Shown: positions 1-7,730 of the stretch, one piece after another
Position numbering within the stretch: the stretch's first letter is position 1
How the letters are laid out: every line of letters begins with the position of its first letter
NCBI RefSeq assembly: GCF_014645495.1
Contig: NZ_BMLV01000003.1
Coordinates: 236,618 to 300,617 of the forward strand
Direction of reading: 5' to 3'
DNA length: 64,000 nucleotides
Source of the DNA: Cloacibacterium rupense
Lineage (GTDB): Bacteria > Bacteroidota > Bacteroidia > Flavobacteriales > Weeksellaceae
Made by a program: the position numbers and the translations under genes
Notes under the pieces: generated by a model
The model's database searches: none
The model's input: the letters and a program-made list of their open reading frames with translations, nothing else
What the model was told of the DNA's origin: nothing

Positions 1-254
1 TTATGCCCAATAGAAACATTATTCCCAATTTTCAAAGGAAATTTTTCGTAAGTACAATGAAGCATTACATTGTCTTGAACGTTTACTTTATTCCCTAGTT
101 TTATGTAATGTACATCTCCTCTAATTACCGCATTATACCAAATGCTGCAATCTCTGCCCATTTCTACATCACCAATGATGACGGCGGTTTCTGCTAAAAA
201 AGTGTTTTCTCCTATTTTTGGAGTTTTTCCTAAAAGTTCTCTTATCAATGCCAT
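1..254 (-). CDS. Gamma-carbonic-anhydrase-like hexapeptide protein (N-terminal part)
   Basis: The reading frame starts at ATG 254 and runs off the left edge of the window, so the C-terminal half is missing. The visible 84 residues begin MALIRELLGKTPKIGENTF and contain the left-handed beta-helix pattern of the gamma-CA/YrdA/PaaY family: SIWYNAVIRGDV, then a VQDNVMLHC strand and an IGNNVSIGH turn that ends in a histidine typical of metal-binding positions. Members form trimers, and some bind zinc or iron. True carbonic anhydrase activity cannot be judged from this fragment. A tract of 7-bp repeats lies just upstream of the start. Confidence 0.85.
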   Translation of the reverse strand, partial: MALIRELLGKTPKIGENTFLAETAVIIGDVEMGRDCSIWYNAVIRGDVHYIKLGNKVNVQDNVMLHCTYEKFPLKIGNNVSIGH

Positions 255-263
255 TTTATTTAC

Positions 264-367
264 GATTTACAATTTTGGATTTACAATTTTTGAATTCCCG
301 ACTTCTAACTTTAAAAATATCTATTATTGAAAAAATCTAACTTCCGACTTCTGACTTCTGACTTCCT
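264..367. repeat. Degenerate 7-bp repeat tract
   Basis: Heptamers follow each other in register: gatttac at 264 and again at 278 with aattttg between, and a second block of acttccg/acttctg-type units at 340, 347, 354 and 361. The tract fills the spacer between two divergent genes and ends just before the -7 box of the Nfu gene. Confidence 0.75.
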
Positions 368-372
368 TTCTG

Positions 373-380
373 TATTTTTG
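373..380 (+). promoter_or_regulatory. Bacteroidetes -7 promoter box for the Nfu gene
   Basis: TATTTTTG fits the TAnnTTTG -7 consensus of Bacteroidetes housekeeping promoters. It ends 22 bases before the ATG at 403, giving a short leader. Confidence 0.6.
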
Positions 381-402
381 TACTCTCAAATTTAAGTAAA
401 AA

Positions 403-1281
403 ATGCATAAAATAATTATAGAACCTACCGCAAATCCAAATGTTATTAAATTTGTGGCAGATTACACCTTAATTCCAGGTTCACTAGAGCTAGATAGAAG
501 TTCGGATATTTCTGAAATTCCTTTGGCTCAGGAACTTTTTAATTATCCTTTTGTTGCTAAAATTTTCATATCTGCAAATTTTGTGGCAGTTGCCAAAGAA
601 GAACATGTAGAATGGGAACACATAGCTACTAGTCTAAAAAACGTAATTGAAGACGAACTTTTGGCAAATCCTAGAATTTATAGACAAAAGCCACAACAGA
701 GATACGAAATTTTCGCAGAAATGACACCGAATCCGGCGGTGATGAAATTTGGTGGAAACAGACTTTTATTAGATGGTTTTGTGGAAGTTAAATCTAAAGA
801 AGATGCAGATGAAGTACCTTTAGCAAAAGCGCTTTATGATGAATTCAAATTTGTGAAAGAAGTTTTTGTTTCAGAAAATTTTGTTGCTATAACTAAAGAT
901 GATTCGGTACAATGGCACGAAGTGATGGTGCCTGTAAGAAACGTGGTGTCTGAATTTTTACAAACCGGAAATGCCATCACCAATAAAGCTCCACAAAAAC
1001 ACGAAAATCCTGTAGAGCAAATCATCAACAGAGAATATACTGATGATGAACAAAAAATTTCGGATATTTTAACAGAATACATCTCACCAGCTGTAGAAAA
1101 TGATGGCGGAAAAATTTCGCTTTTAGAATATGACGCCGAAAATAAAACTGCAAAAATGCTCTTGCAAGGAGCTTGCAGCGGTTGCCCAAGTTCTACCGCA
1201 ACTTTAAAAGGAGGAATAGAACAGGTTCTAAGAAATTTCTTGCCAGATTTGGTAGAAAAAGTAGAAGCTGTAAACGGATAA
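403..1281 (+). CDS. Nfu-type iron-sulfur cluster scaffold protein with duplicated N-domain
   Basis: This 292-residue protein carries two tandem Nfu N-terminal domains (about residues 5-85 and 105-185), each with the pattern TxNPxVxKF...PLAxxLxxxxFVxxVFxSxNFVAxxK. A NifU C-terminal domain (about 215-292) follows. The cluster-binding motif is C258-S-G-C261. Nfu proteins accept Fe-S clusters and pass them to target enzymes in the cytoplasm. The duplicated N-domain is, as I recall, the usual form in Bacteroidetes. The stop lies only a few bases before hemH, so co-transcription with ferrochelatase is plausible, and iron is the shared theme. Confidence 0.9.
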   Translation: MHKIIIEPTANPNVIKFVADYTLIPGSLELDRSSDISEIPLAQELFNYPFVAKIFISANFVAVAKEEHVEWEHIATSLKNVIEDELLANPRIYRQKPQQRYEIFAEMTPNPAVMKFGGNRLLLDGFVEVKSKEDADEVPLAKALYDEFKFVKEVFVSENFVAITKDDSVQWHEVMVPVRNVVSEFLQTGNAITNKAPQKHENPVEQIINREYTDDEQKISDILTEYISPAVENDGGKISLLEYDAENKTAKMLLQGACSGCPSSTATLKGGIEQVLRNFLPDLVEKVEAVNG

Positions 1282-1287
1282 AATGTG

Positions 1288-2397
1288 ATGCGAGATTCGA
1301 GATACGAGTTTCGCTATGAAAAATTAGAAATTTTGGAAATTTTGGAAAACAATATAACTCAGAACTCGAAAATCGAAACTCAGAACCCCAAAAAAGGAAT
1401 CCTTCTCGTAAATCTAGGTTCGCCAAAATCTACAAAAGTAGAAGATGTAAAAGAATATCTTGATGAATTCTTGATGGATGAACGTGTGATAGATTATCGA
1501 TGGTTTTTTAGAGCGTTATTAGTTCGTGGAATTATCTTAAAAACCAGACCAAAAAAATCTGCAGCGGCATACAAAACAGTTTGGACTGAAGAAGGTTCTC
1601 CGCTCGTTGTCATCACCAAACAAATTCAAAAAAAATTACAAAAGTTGGTAGATATTCCTGTAGAAATCGGGATGAGATATGCTGAACCAAGCATAGAAAC
1701 TGGTATCAGAAATTTGGTAGAAAAAGGAGTGGAAGAAATTGTACTTTTCCCGCTTTATCCTCAATATGCAATGAGTACAACGGAAACGGTTGTAGAAAAA
1801 GCAAAGGAGGTTCAGGCGAAACTTTTTCCGAATGTTAAAATTAATTATGTAAAACCTTTTTACAACAGAGATATTTACATCAATTGTTTGGCAGAAAGCA
1901 TCAAAGAAAAATTGCCAGAAAATTTTGATTTGCTTCAGTTTTCGTATCACGGTGTTCCTGAGAGACATATCTACAAAACAGATCCTACAAAAACTTGTAA
2001 AATTGGCGATTGTTGTTTCAAAGAAGATCATCCTTCACATCAATATTGTTACAGACATCAATGTTTGAAAACTACAGAATTGGTAAGACAACAATTAGGT
2101 TTAGAAGATAGTCAAGTGAAATCTACCTTCCAATCTAGATTAGGGAAAGACAAATGGATAGAGCCTTATACTGATGAAACACTAGAAAATCTACCAAAAA
2201 ATGGTGTGAAAAATTTAGCTATTGTTTGTCCAGCATTTGTGAGTGATTGTCTAGAAACTTTAGAAGAAATTTCGGTAGAAGGAAAAGAGGAATTTTTACA
2301 CGCTGGCGGAGAAAAATTTAATTACATCCCTTGTCTTAATGATGAAGACCGATGGATAGAAGTCGTAAAACAACTTTGCGAAGAAGAATTTTCTTAA
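1288..2397 (+). CDS. hemH: Ferrochelatase
   Basis: HemH inserts ferrous iron into the porphyrin ring in the last step of heme synthesis. The family core starts at KGILLVNLGSP and includes FSYHGVPERH with the catalytic histidine. A Cys-rich stretch (CKIGDCCFKEDHPSHQYC followed by a fourth region Cys) may hold an Fe-S cluster, as in some bacterial ferrochelatases. The first 35 or so residues look spurious: they are encoded by 7-bp repeats and other low-complexity sequence, and the family normally begins near KGILL. No ATG lies closer in frame, so the start is ATG 1288 or a TTG near 1335. A strong terminator follows the stop. Confidence 0.93.
   Translation: MRDSRYEFRYEKLEILEILENNITQNSKIETQNPKKGILLVNLGSPKSTKVEDVKEYLDEFLMDERVIDYRWFFRALLVRGIILKTRPKKSAAAYKTVWTEEGSPLVVITKQIQKKLQKLVDIPVEIGMRYAEPSIETGIRNLVEKGVEEIVLFPLYPQYAMSTTETVVEKAKEVQAKLFPNVKINYVKPFYNRDIYINCLAESIKEKLPENFDLLQFSYHGVPERHIYKTDPTKTCKIGDCCFKEDHPSHQYCYRHQCLKTTELVRQQLGLEDSQVKSTFQSRLGKDKWIEPYTDETLENLPKNGVKNLAIVCPAFVSDCLETLEEISVEGKEEFLHAGGEKFNYIPCLNDEDRWIEVVKQLCEEEFS
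1292..1312. repeat. 7-bp repeat units inside the hemH 5' end
   Basis: The heptamers gagattc, gagatac and gagtttc are consecutive at 1292, 1299 and 1306. They make up the doubtful N-terminal extension of the hemH frame. Confidence 0.7.
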
Positions 2398-2401
2398 AAT
2401 T

Positions 2402-2439
2402 AAATAACCTTGTCTAATCTAGACAAGGTTATTTTTTTT
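2402..2439 (+). terminator. Intrinsic terminator of hemH
   Basis: A perfect 14-bp stem (2402-2415 with 2421-2434) around a 5-base loop runs into a T tract. It also lies beyond the stop of the convergent Plug gene. Confidence 0.9.
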
Positions 2440-2443
2440 AACT

Positions 2444-3655
2444 CTATCTCACAACTCTCCTTGTCTCGCCGTAACCTACCAAACCATCATAATTTCTACC
2501 AAAATCTGTGTAATACAAAAAGGCTTGATATAAATTTTCGGTTTGCCAGAAACTACCATTTATTTCTCCAAAATCGAGATTTCCTGATGAATCTTGAGTA
2601 GCCAAAATATAATTGTAAAACCCTTGTTTTAGGTAGATTTTAGCTACATATTTTTTAGATTGTTCATCATAATTCATTCTACTTTCTTCTGAAGGAGTAT
2701 AATCATTAAATGCTCCTAAGACATATAATTCTTTATCTATTTTATCTGAGTCTAAGGTAAAATAAACCCAAGAATAATCTGCTTCTGTGTCAGCATTACG
2801 CTCTATCCCCATATCATTTCTTCTGAAATAAAAAGCCCCATTAACGTCTGGTTGATATTGATAATTAAGCGGATACGCCCAAACCGGATGCAAATAAGTC
2901 TGATTACCATCGTCTGTATTTTCTACCGCAGCTACCATATCAAAAGCTTGATTGATGATTTTATTATCAAAATAATAAAACTCATTATTCCCCGGAAAAA
3001 CTAAATCTAACTGTTGGAAAAGCAGTTTATTTCCCATCATAGAATTGGGTTTTACATTAAAAACACCCATATTAAAATTATTATTCTGAATTACATTAAG
3101 GCTTATAGAACCGATATTAGAAGATAGATTAGCTTGATTAGAAGTAGCGGCTACTTCTACCCTTTGGTTAAGGTTCGGCTTTTTAACATCATCAAATCTA
3201 GAAACATTGATGGCTACATTTACCCCATCTTCTACGATACAAAATTTTTTTTTAAATAGCGGTTTAGAAGCAGAATCTAAATACACAATCAATTCATAAT
3301 TTCCAGAAATTTTCGGTTGCATTTTTTCATTTGGAAATTGAAGGGTATAATGCGTATATCTTTGTTTGGTATTGAATGAATATTGAAAATCTTGAATTAA
3401 TCCATTGAGATTTCCTTTGGCAAATTCAGTAAAAAAAAGACCATCATCTTGCCAATTTCGATTGTAATGTTTTATGGTATATCTGTAAACCGTACTTCCA
3501 TTGCTTAAATCATCAAAATTAAGAACCAACTGCTCTCCAAATTTTATGACAGGAGTTTCATCATTAGTTTGAGGATTAAAAAGCTGTACACTTCTAATTT
3601 TCTGCGCAGAAAACAGAAACGGAACCAACAAAAAAAGCAATCTTATATATTTCAT
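2444..3655 (-). CDS. Type IX secretion system Plug protein (DUF5103 family)
   Basis: A 403-residue secreted protein with signal peptide MKYIRLLFLLVPFLFSAQ and a beta-rich body. It matches the DUF5103 family, now known as the Plug protein that seals the periplasmic face of the SprA translocon in Flavobacterium. Visible family-like stretches are an N-terminal IRSVQLFNPQTNDETPVIKFGEQLVLNFDDL and a C-terminal starch-binding-like ELYVLGAFNDYTPSEESRMNYD. It is encoded alone between convergent hemH and the divergent metallo-hydrolase gene. Family assignment is from memory of conserved segments, not from a search. Confidence 0.8.
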   Translation of the reverse strand: MKYIRLLFLLVPFLFSAQKIRSVQLFNPQTNDETPVIKFGEQLVLNFDDLSNGSTVYRYTIKHYNRNWQDDGLFFTEFAKGNLNGLIQDFQYSFNTKQRYTHYTLQFPNEKMQPKISGNYELIVYLDSASKPLFKKKFCIVEDGVNVAINVSRFDDVKKPNLNQRVEVAATSNQANLSSNIGSISLNVIQNNNFNMGVFNVKPNSMMGNKLLFQQLDLVFPGNNEFYYFDNKIINQAFDMVAAVENTDDGNQTYLHPVWAYPLNYQYQPDVNGAFYFRRNDMGIERNADTEADYSWVYFTLDSDKIDKELYVLGAFNDYTPSEESRMNYDEQSKKYVAKIYLKQGFYNYILATQDSSGNLDFGEINGSFWQTENLYQAFLYYTDFGRNYDGLVGYGETRRVVR

Positions 3656-3764
3656 CTTACGAAGATAACGAAAATCAAGCCAAAATATTGAAATTTAAAA
3701 TTGTAAAAATGATTAAATTTGAAAATTAAATCTCAATAAAGCTCATCATCAAAATTTCTAAAAC

Positions 3765-4400
3765 ATGCTCAATATTCAAGTTTTTTCCTTCAATCCTTTT
3801 TCAGAAAACACCTATCTAATTTTTAATGAAAATAAGAAAGGTTACCTAATAGATCCCGGAAATTGGAACGAAACGGAAACAGAAGTTCTAGAAAATTTCA
3901 TCAAAGAAAATAAAATAATAATTCAAAACATTCTGCTTACACACGCACATATAGACCACGTTTTAGGCTTACAGTGGGCTTTTGATACTTATGAAGTAGC
4001 GGTTAAAATGCACCAAGAAGAAAAAGAAATACTTGATAGAAATCCAATGTCTGCTAGAAATTATGGTTTTGATTTTAAACCATTTGAAGGAGAAATAGAA
4101 TATTTAAAAGAAGGAGATTCGGTGTTTTTAGATGAAGACGAATTGAAAGTTCTTTTTGTACCTGGGCATTCACCAGGAAGTATCGCTTTTTACAATAAAT
4201 CACAAAATTTTGTGATTTCGGGCGATGCCCTCTTCCAAGGAAGCATTGGCAGAACAGATTTGTACAGAGGAAATCACACGCAATTGTTAGAAAGCATCAG
4301 AACTCAACTTTTTACTTTGCCAGAAGAAACCCAAGTGTATAGCGGACACGGAAATGCTACCCAAATTGGTTTCGAAAAAAAGCATAATCCATTTTTCTAA
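3765..4400 (+). CDS. MBL-fold metallo-hydrolase (glyoxalase II-like)
   Basis: This 211-residue protein has the full metallo-beta-lactamase metal site: H60-x-H62-x-D64-H65 in LLTHAHIDHVLG, a later VPGHSPGS histidine, an SGDALF aspartate and a C-terminal YSGHG histidine. Size and spacing resemble the YcbL/glyoxalase II-like group, which hydrolyses thioesters such as S-lactoylglutathione, although the true substrate is not shown by sequence. It is cytoplasmic with no signal peptide. A terminator follows the stop. Confidence 0.87.
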   Translation: MLNIQVFSFNPFSENTYLIFNENKKGYLIDPGNWNETETEVLENFIKENKIIIQNILLTHAHIDHVLGLQWAFDTYEVAVKMHQEEKEILDRNPMSARNYGFDFKPFEGEIEYLKEGDSVFLDEDELKVLFVPGHSPGSIAFYNKSQNFVISGDALFQGSIGRTDLYRGNHTQLLESIRTQLFTLPEETQVYSGHGNATQIGFEKKHNPFF

Positions 4401-4410
4401 AAAACATAAA

Positions 4411-4439
4411 AAAAGAGCCATTTTTTGGCTCTTTTGTAT
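4411..4439. terminator. Bidirectional terminator
   Basis: A 10-bp stem (aaaagagcca at 4411 with its complement at 4426) is flanked by A and T runs on both sides. It can end both the metallo-hydrolase gene and the convergent redoxin gene. Confidence 0.88.
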
Positions 4440-4455
4440 TTAAAATGAAAAAAAA

Positions 4456-5016
4456 TTACTCTTTCCATTTGATGTTACATCCCATACTTGGTTTTTGTAA
4501 GTCTTCTTGCGGATTTCCTGAAAGTAAATTTTCAAATGCAATAATTAAATCTTCTCCTGTAATTTCTTTTTGATTTCCTGGTCTAGAATCATCCATTTGA
4601 CCTCTGTAAACCAAGTCTAATTTATCATCAAAGAAATAAAAATCTGGCGTACAAGCTGCATCATAAGCTTTGGCAACCGCTTGACTTTCATCATATAAAT
4701 AAGGAAATTCAAAATTTCTTTCGATTTGAAATTCAATCATTTTTTCTGGTGAATCTGCAGGATATTTTTCTACATTATTAGAATTAATCGCGATAAATTC
4801 TATCCCTTGATTATTGTAATCTTCGTAAAGTTCTGTCAACTTATCAATTACGTGCAATACAAAAGGACAGTGGTTGCACATAAAAATCACCAAAGTTCCT
4901 TTTTCTCCTTTTAATTCTTCAAGAGATTGAATTTCGCTGCTGTTTGATGGATTGGGAAGTTCAAAATAAGGAGCTCTAGTTCCTAGTTCTAGCATATTAG
5001 AAGGTGTATTTGCCAT
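4456..5016 (-). CDS. Thioredoxin-fold redoxin family protein
   Basis: A 186-residue cytoplasmic protein of the AhpC/TSA-redoxin superfamily. The redox motif is C47-N-H-C50 in the stretch FMCNHCPFVLHVI, followed by the typical IAINSNNVEKYPADSPEKM segment and a late TPDFYFFD cis-proline region. Such CNHCPF proteins are common in Bacteroidetes, and their partners are unknown. A -7 box (TACTTTTG, 5056-5063) and a short 7-bp repeat tract sit upstream of the start, before the divergent sigma gene. Confidence 0.85.
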   Translation of the reverse strand: MANTPSNMLELGTRAPYFELPNPSNSSEIQSLEELKGEKGTLVIFMCNHCPFVLHVIDKLTELYEDYNNQGIEFIAINSNNVEKYPADSPEKMIEFQIERNFEFPYLYDESQAVAKAYDAACTPDFYFFDDKLDLVYRGQMDDSRPGNQKEITGEDLIIAFENLLSGNPQEDLQKPSMGCNIKWKE

Positions 5017-5024
5017 AATTATAG

Positions 5025-5052
5025 TTGATAATTAATAGTTGATAATTGATTA
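5025..5052. repeat. 7-bp repeat tract upstream of the redoxin gene
   Basis: Four heptamers are in register: ttgataa at 5025, ttaatag at 5032, ttgataa at 5039 and ttgatta at 5046. The tract starts 9 bases upstream of the redoxin start. Confidence 0.75.
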
Positions 5053-5108
5053 CTGCAAAAGTACGAAATTTAAAAACTACATTTGTCTTTAAAATTTTTA
5101 AAATTTTA

Positions 5109-5138
5109 TTAAAGTAAAACCCAACTTCAATCGTCTTA
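5109..5138 (+). promoter_or_regulatory. Putative ECF-sigma promoter, site 1 (autoregulatory)
   Basis: AAAGTAAAA at 5111-5119 and TCGTCTTA at 5131-5138 are separated by 11 bases. The same pair with the same spacing recurs at 6201/6221 and 6269/6289, all near the ECF sigma gene. The box layout fits the -35/-10 arrangement of ECF promoters, and TCGTCTTA resembles no housekeeping box of this phylum. The expected RNA start falls at about 5144-5146, so ATG 5145 would have no leader. This favours ATG 5169 as the true start. Confidence 0.7.
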
Positions 5139-5168
5139 CAAAATATGGAGACGATAACTACAGCTTCT

Positions 5169-5720
5169 ATGAGTGACGAAAGACACTTTTCTATCACCGA
5201 AACAGTTCAACAATTTGGTAAAAAATTGTTCGGTTTTGTGCGTGGAAAAGTAAAAACCACAGAAGAAGCTGAAGACATTCTACAGGATGTTTGGTATCAG
5301 TTTAGCAGATTGAGTAATCTAGACGAACTAGAAAACGTAAGCGCTTGGCTCTACAGAGTAGCACAAAACAGAGTAACAGACAATTACAGAAAAAAGAAAA
5401 CAGACAATCTAGAAGATTACACGTATGAAAATGACGAAAACGAAATTTCATTCAAAGAAATCCTTCTTTTAGACGAAAATGCAAGTCCAGAATTGGCACT
5501 TTTTAAAGAAGAATTTTGGAATGAACTGATGCAAGCGCTAGACGAACTACCAGAAAATCAAAGAGAAGTTTTCTTGCTAAATGAAATCGAGGATTTTACG
5601 CTTCAGGAAATTGCAGATCAAAAAGGCGAAAACCTAAAAACTATTATCAGCAGAAAAGGTTATGCGGTAAAACACCTTAGAAAAAGACTCCAACATTTGT
5701 ATAACGAATTAAATTTTTAA
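5169..5720 (+). CDS. ECF-type RNA polymerase sigma factor
   Basis: This 183-residue sigma-70 family protein has region 2 (AEDILQDVWYQFSRL, with AWLYRVAQNRVTDNYRKKK) and region 4 (LPENQREVFLLNEIEDFTLQEIADQ...LKTIISRKGYAVKHLRKRL), joined by an acidic linker. There is no region 1 or 3, which defines the ECF group. An in-frame ATG at 5145 would add eight residues, but it lies at the predicted transcription start, so I prefer 5169. No classical anti-sigma (zinc-binding ASD or FecR type) is adjacent. The gene 5 bp downstream codes for a small Cys/His-rich membrane protein that may fill this role. The signal sensed is unknown. Confidence 0.9.
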   Translation: MSDERHFSITETVQQFGKKLFGFVRGKVKTTEEAEDILQDVWYQFSRLSNLDELENVSAWLYRVAQNRVTDNYRKKKTDNLEDYTYENDENEISFKEILLLDENASPELALFKEEFWNELMQALDELPENQREVFLLNEIEDFTLQEIADQKGENLKTIISRKGYAVKHLRKRLQHLYNELNF

Positions 5721-5725
5721 TCAAT

Positions 5726-6088
5726 ATGAACACACAACATAAAAAAGGAAAATTTCTGATAGCGCTTCTTTTTATAGCTTCTCTATTTCTATTGCCTTAT
5801 GTAGTAATGCTGCTTTGGAACGGCATTTTGCCCGAAGTAATTGGGGTAAAAACCATTACCTATTGGCAAGCTGTAGGAATTTTCATCTTGAGTAAATTAC
5901 TTTTCGGTGGTTTCAAAGGCGGCGGAAAACACCACAAGATGAAAGAACATTTTAGAAATTGTTGCCAAAACAACGAACATCACGAATCTATTAAAGAAGA
6001 ACTAAGAGATAAATTTATGAATATGAGTGATGAAGAAAGAGAAAATTTCAAACAAAAATGGAAAGACAGATTCCGAGGAAGATGTTAA
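5726..6088 (+). CDS. Small two-TM membrane protein with Cys/His-rich segment, sigma-factor operon
   Basis: I do not recognise the family. The 120 residues contain two predicted membrane helices (about 10-32 and 45-62), then a cluster HHKMKEHFRNCCQNNEHH (about 68-85), then a charged C-terminal helix with NMSDEERENFKQKW, ending GRC. The Cys/His cluster could bind a metal or sense redox state. The NMSDEE...FK motif is shared with the protein at 6335, which lies under the same type of promoter. It begins 5 bp after the sigma stop, so it is in the same transcript. A role as anti-sigma or sensor is inference from position only. Confidence 0.75.
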   Translation: MNTQHKKGKFLIALLFIASLFLLPYVVMLLWNGILPEVIGVKTITYWQAVGIFILSKLLFGGFKGGGKHHKMKEHFRNCCQNNEHHESIKEELRDKFMNMSDEERENFKQKWKDRFRGRC

Positions 6089-6105
6089 AATAAATAAGGT
6101 TAATG

Positions 6106-6130
6106 AAAACGGACGATTGTCCGTTTTTTT
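6106..6130 (+). terminator. Terminator of the sigma-factor operon
   Basis: A 9-bp stem (aaaacggac 6106-6114 with 6119-6127) closed by a GATT loop is followed by T residues. Confidence 0.88.
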
Positions 6131-6140
6131 ATTTTCTGTC

Positions 6141-6153
6141 GCTCCTACGGAGC
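6141..6153. repeat. Short GC palindrome with TAC loop
   Basis: gctcc-tac-ggagc is a perfect 5-bp hairpin with a 3-base loop in otherwise AT-rich spacer. Similar units occur at 14713-14725 and, imperfectly, near 45605. Confidence 0.6.
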
Positions 6154-6198
6154 TCATTTTTCAATTCTACAAAAAAAAATAAAATTTTTACGAATTTA

Positions 6199-6228
6199 TT
6201 AAAGTAAAAATACTGAATATTCGTCTTA
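6199..6228 (+). promoter_or_regulatory. Putative ECF-sigma promoter, site 2
   Basis: AAAGTAAAA at 6201-6209, 11 bases, then TCGTCTTA at 6221-6228, identical in spacing to site 1. It lies 68 bp before site 3, so the two are tandem promoters for the gene at 6335, or site 2 starts a short untranslated RNA. Confidence 0.65.
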
Positions 6229-6266
6229 TTAAACGTAAGAGGTTTGAGAAAAAAATCACAAAACAA

Positions 6267-6296
6267 TTAAAGTAAAAACACCTCTCAATCGTCTTA
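6267..6296 (+). promoter_or_regulatory. Putative ECF-sigma promoter, site 3
   Basis: AAAGTAAAA at 6269-6277, 11 bases, then TCGTCTTA at 6289-6296. The predicted start near 6303 gives a leader of about 30 bases before ATG 6335. Confidence 0.7.
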
Positions 6297-6334
6297 CTAT
6301 AAAAAGAAACATCAACTTATAACATTTTAAAATT

Positions 6335-6571
6335 ATGAAAAATTTTTGGAAAGTAGCACTTGCTGCTTTAGCCGTAGTAGGCATTGCAAAATTAGCAAAA
6401 GAACATTGTGAAAAAGATGGAAAATGCAAAAACTTCAAACAAAAAAGATTGTCTTTTCTAGATAAAGTAAGAAATATGAGCGATGAAGAATTCTCAAAAT
6501 TCAAAGATGATTTCCAGAACGGAAATTTCAGAAAACATTGGAAACAACACGTACCAGAATCCAATTCATAA
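6335..6571 (+). CDS. Small single-TM protein with Cys motif, predicted sigma-factor target
   Basis: I do not recognise the family. The 78 residues contain one N-terminal hydrophobic helix (about 4-20, WKVALAALAVVGIAKLA), then HCEKDGKCK with two cysteines and a histidine, then a charged helix with the sequence NMSDEEFSKFKDDF. The motif NMSDEE followed by FK is shared with the protein at 5726. Together with two matching ECF promoter copies upstream and a terminator downstream, this marks the gene as a likely target of the sigma factor at 5169. Its function is unknown, and it may be a membrane stress protein. Confidence 0.75.
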   Translation: MKNFWKVALAALAVVGIAKLAKEHCEKDGKCKNFKQKRLSFLDKVRNMSDEEFSKFKDDFQNGNFRKHWKQHVPESNS

Positions 6572-6602
6572 TATCATATAACATTCAACAACTAATCACA
6601 AG

Positions 6603-6631
6603 AAAGCACCGAAATTTTGGTGCTTTTTTTT
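6603..6631 (+). terminator. Terminator after the small gene at 6335
   Basis: An 8-bp stem (aaagcacc 6603-6610 with ggtgcttt 6619-6626) is followed by a T run. It lies between this gene and convergent miaA. Confidence 0.87.
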
Positions 6632-6656
6632 ATTCTTTTCTCGCTGCAGATTAAAG

Positions 6657-7553
6657 CTAAATTTGCGAAAGAATAACTCCCAAATCTTCCTCAGAATAAT
6701 TGTAATCTAACCAAGTTACGTTTTCTACTTTTCTGTTCCAAGTTTCTTGGCGTTTGGCGTATCTGCGAGAATTTTTTTTGATTTCTTCTACAGCAAAATC
6801 AAAATCCCAAGTTCCGTCTAAATATTTAAAAATTTCGGTGTAACCTACGGTCTGAAGTGGTACTAAATCTTTGTACTGAACTAGAGTTTTCACTTCTTCG
6901 AGCAATCCATTTTCTAGCATTTTATCTACACGCTGGTTTATTCTCTCGTACATTATTTCTCTAGGTGCTCTAATTCCTATTCTGTGTAATTTAAAATTGC
7001 GTTTTTCGGTTGGAATTGCAGTTAATTCTGAGAATTTTTTGCCCGTTTGCCAGATAACGTCTATTGCTCTTAGTAATCTTCTAGGATTTTCTTTGTGAAC
7101 GATGTTGTAATATTCTTCGTCTAAACTTTTGAGAATTTCTTGTAATTTTTCTAAGCCTTCTTCTTTCCAGATTTTTTCTAATTTTTGTTGATTTTCTGCA
7201 TTAGCAGTTGGTAAATCATTGAGTCCTTCTGCTACTGCTTTTTCGTACATCATGCTGCCTCCAACCAAAACTACGGTGCTTTTTTCTGCAAAAATTTCTT
7301 CTATTTTTCGCAAAGCATCTGTTTCGTACTGACCAATGGAATAATAATCTGTAACGGAAAGATTGCCTACAAAATGATGTTTTACGGCTGCTAATTCTTC
7401 GAGAGTTGGCATAGCTGTGCCTATCTTCATTTCTTTGAAAAATTGTCTAGAATCACTAGAAATAATTTCTGTATCGAAATGTTTTGCAATTTCGATGGCG
7501 AGTTTTGTTTTGCCAATTCCTGTAGAACCGATGATGGAAATGAGAGTTTTCAA
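6657..7553 (-). CDS. miaA: tRNA dimethylallyltransferase
   Basis: MiaA adds a dimethylallyl group to A37 of tRNAs that read codons starting with U. The 298-residue protein has the P-loop GSTGIGKT (9-16), the DSRQ motif (SSDSRQFFKEM) and the conserved VGGSMMYEKAV and NPRRLLRAIDVI stretches. Length is normal for the family. The start MKTLISIIGSTG is the only ATG near the P-loop. It is transcribed alone, with a 7-bp repeat tract just upstream. Confidence 0.95.
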   Translation of the reverse strand: MKTLISIIGSTGIGKTKLAIEIAKHFDTEIISSDSRQFFKEMKIGTAMPTLEELAAVKHHFVGNLSVTDYYSIGQYETDALRKIEEIFAEKSTVVLVGGSMMYEKAVAEGLNDLPTANAENQQKLEKIWKEEGLEKLQEILKSLDEEYYNIVHKENPRRLLRAIDVIWQTGKKFSELTAIPTEKRNFKLHRIGIRAPREIMYERINQRVDKMLENGLLEEVKTLVQYKDLVPLQTVGYTEIFKYLDGTWDFDFAVEEIKKNSRRYAKRQETWNRKVENVTWLDYNYSEEDLGVILSQI

Positions 7554-7570
7554 ATTATTGTTGGGTGCTT

Positions 7571-7674
7571 GATGTTAGATGTTTGATGTTATTAATTGAT
7601 ACTTTTTATTTTTAAAAGTTAATTTTTTTTGAATTCTAAATAGAAACTTTCTGCATCTAGCATCTAACATCCTA
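7571..7674. repeat. Inverted 7-bp repeat arrays upstream of miaA
   Basis: gatgtta/gatgttt units at 7571, 7578 and 7585 face complementary-type units catctag, catctaa and catccta at 7654, 7661 and 7668. The two arrays could pair as an imperfect hairpin. Confidence 0.75.
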
Positions 7675-7730
7675 CAATTTTCTAAACGCAAAAATAGTGG
7701 AAATTTCTAAATAAAACTGAAACGTAGATT

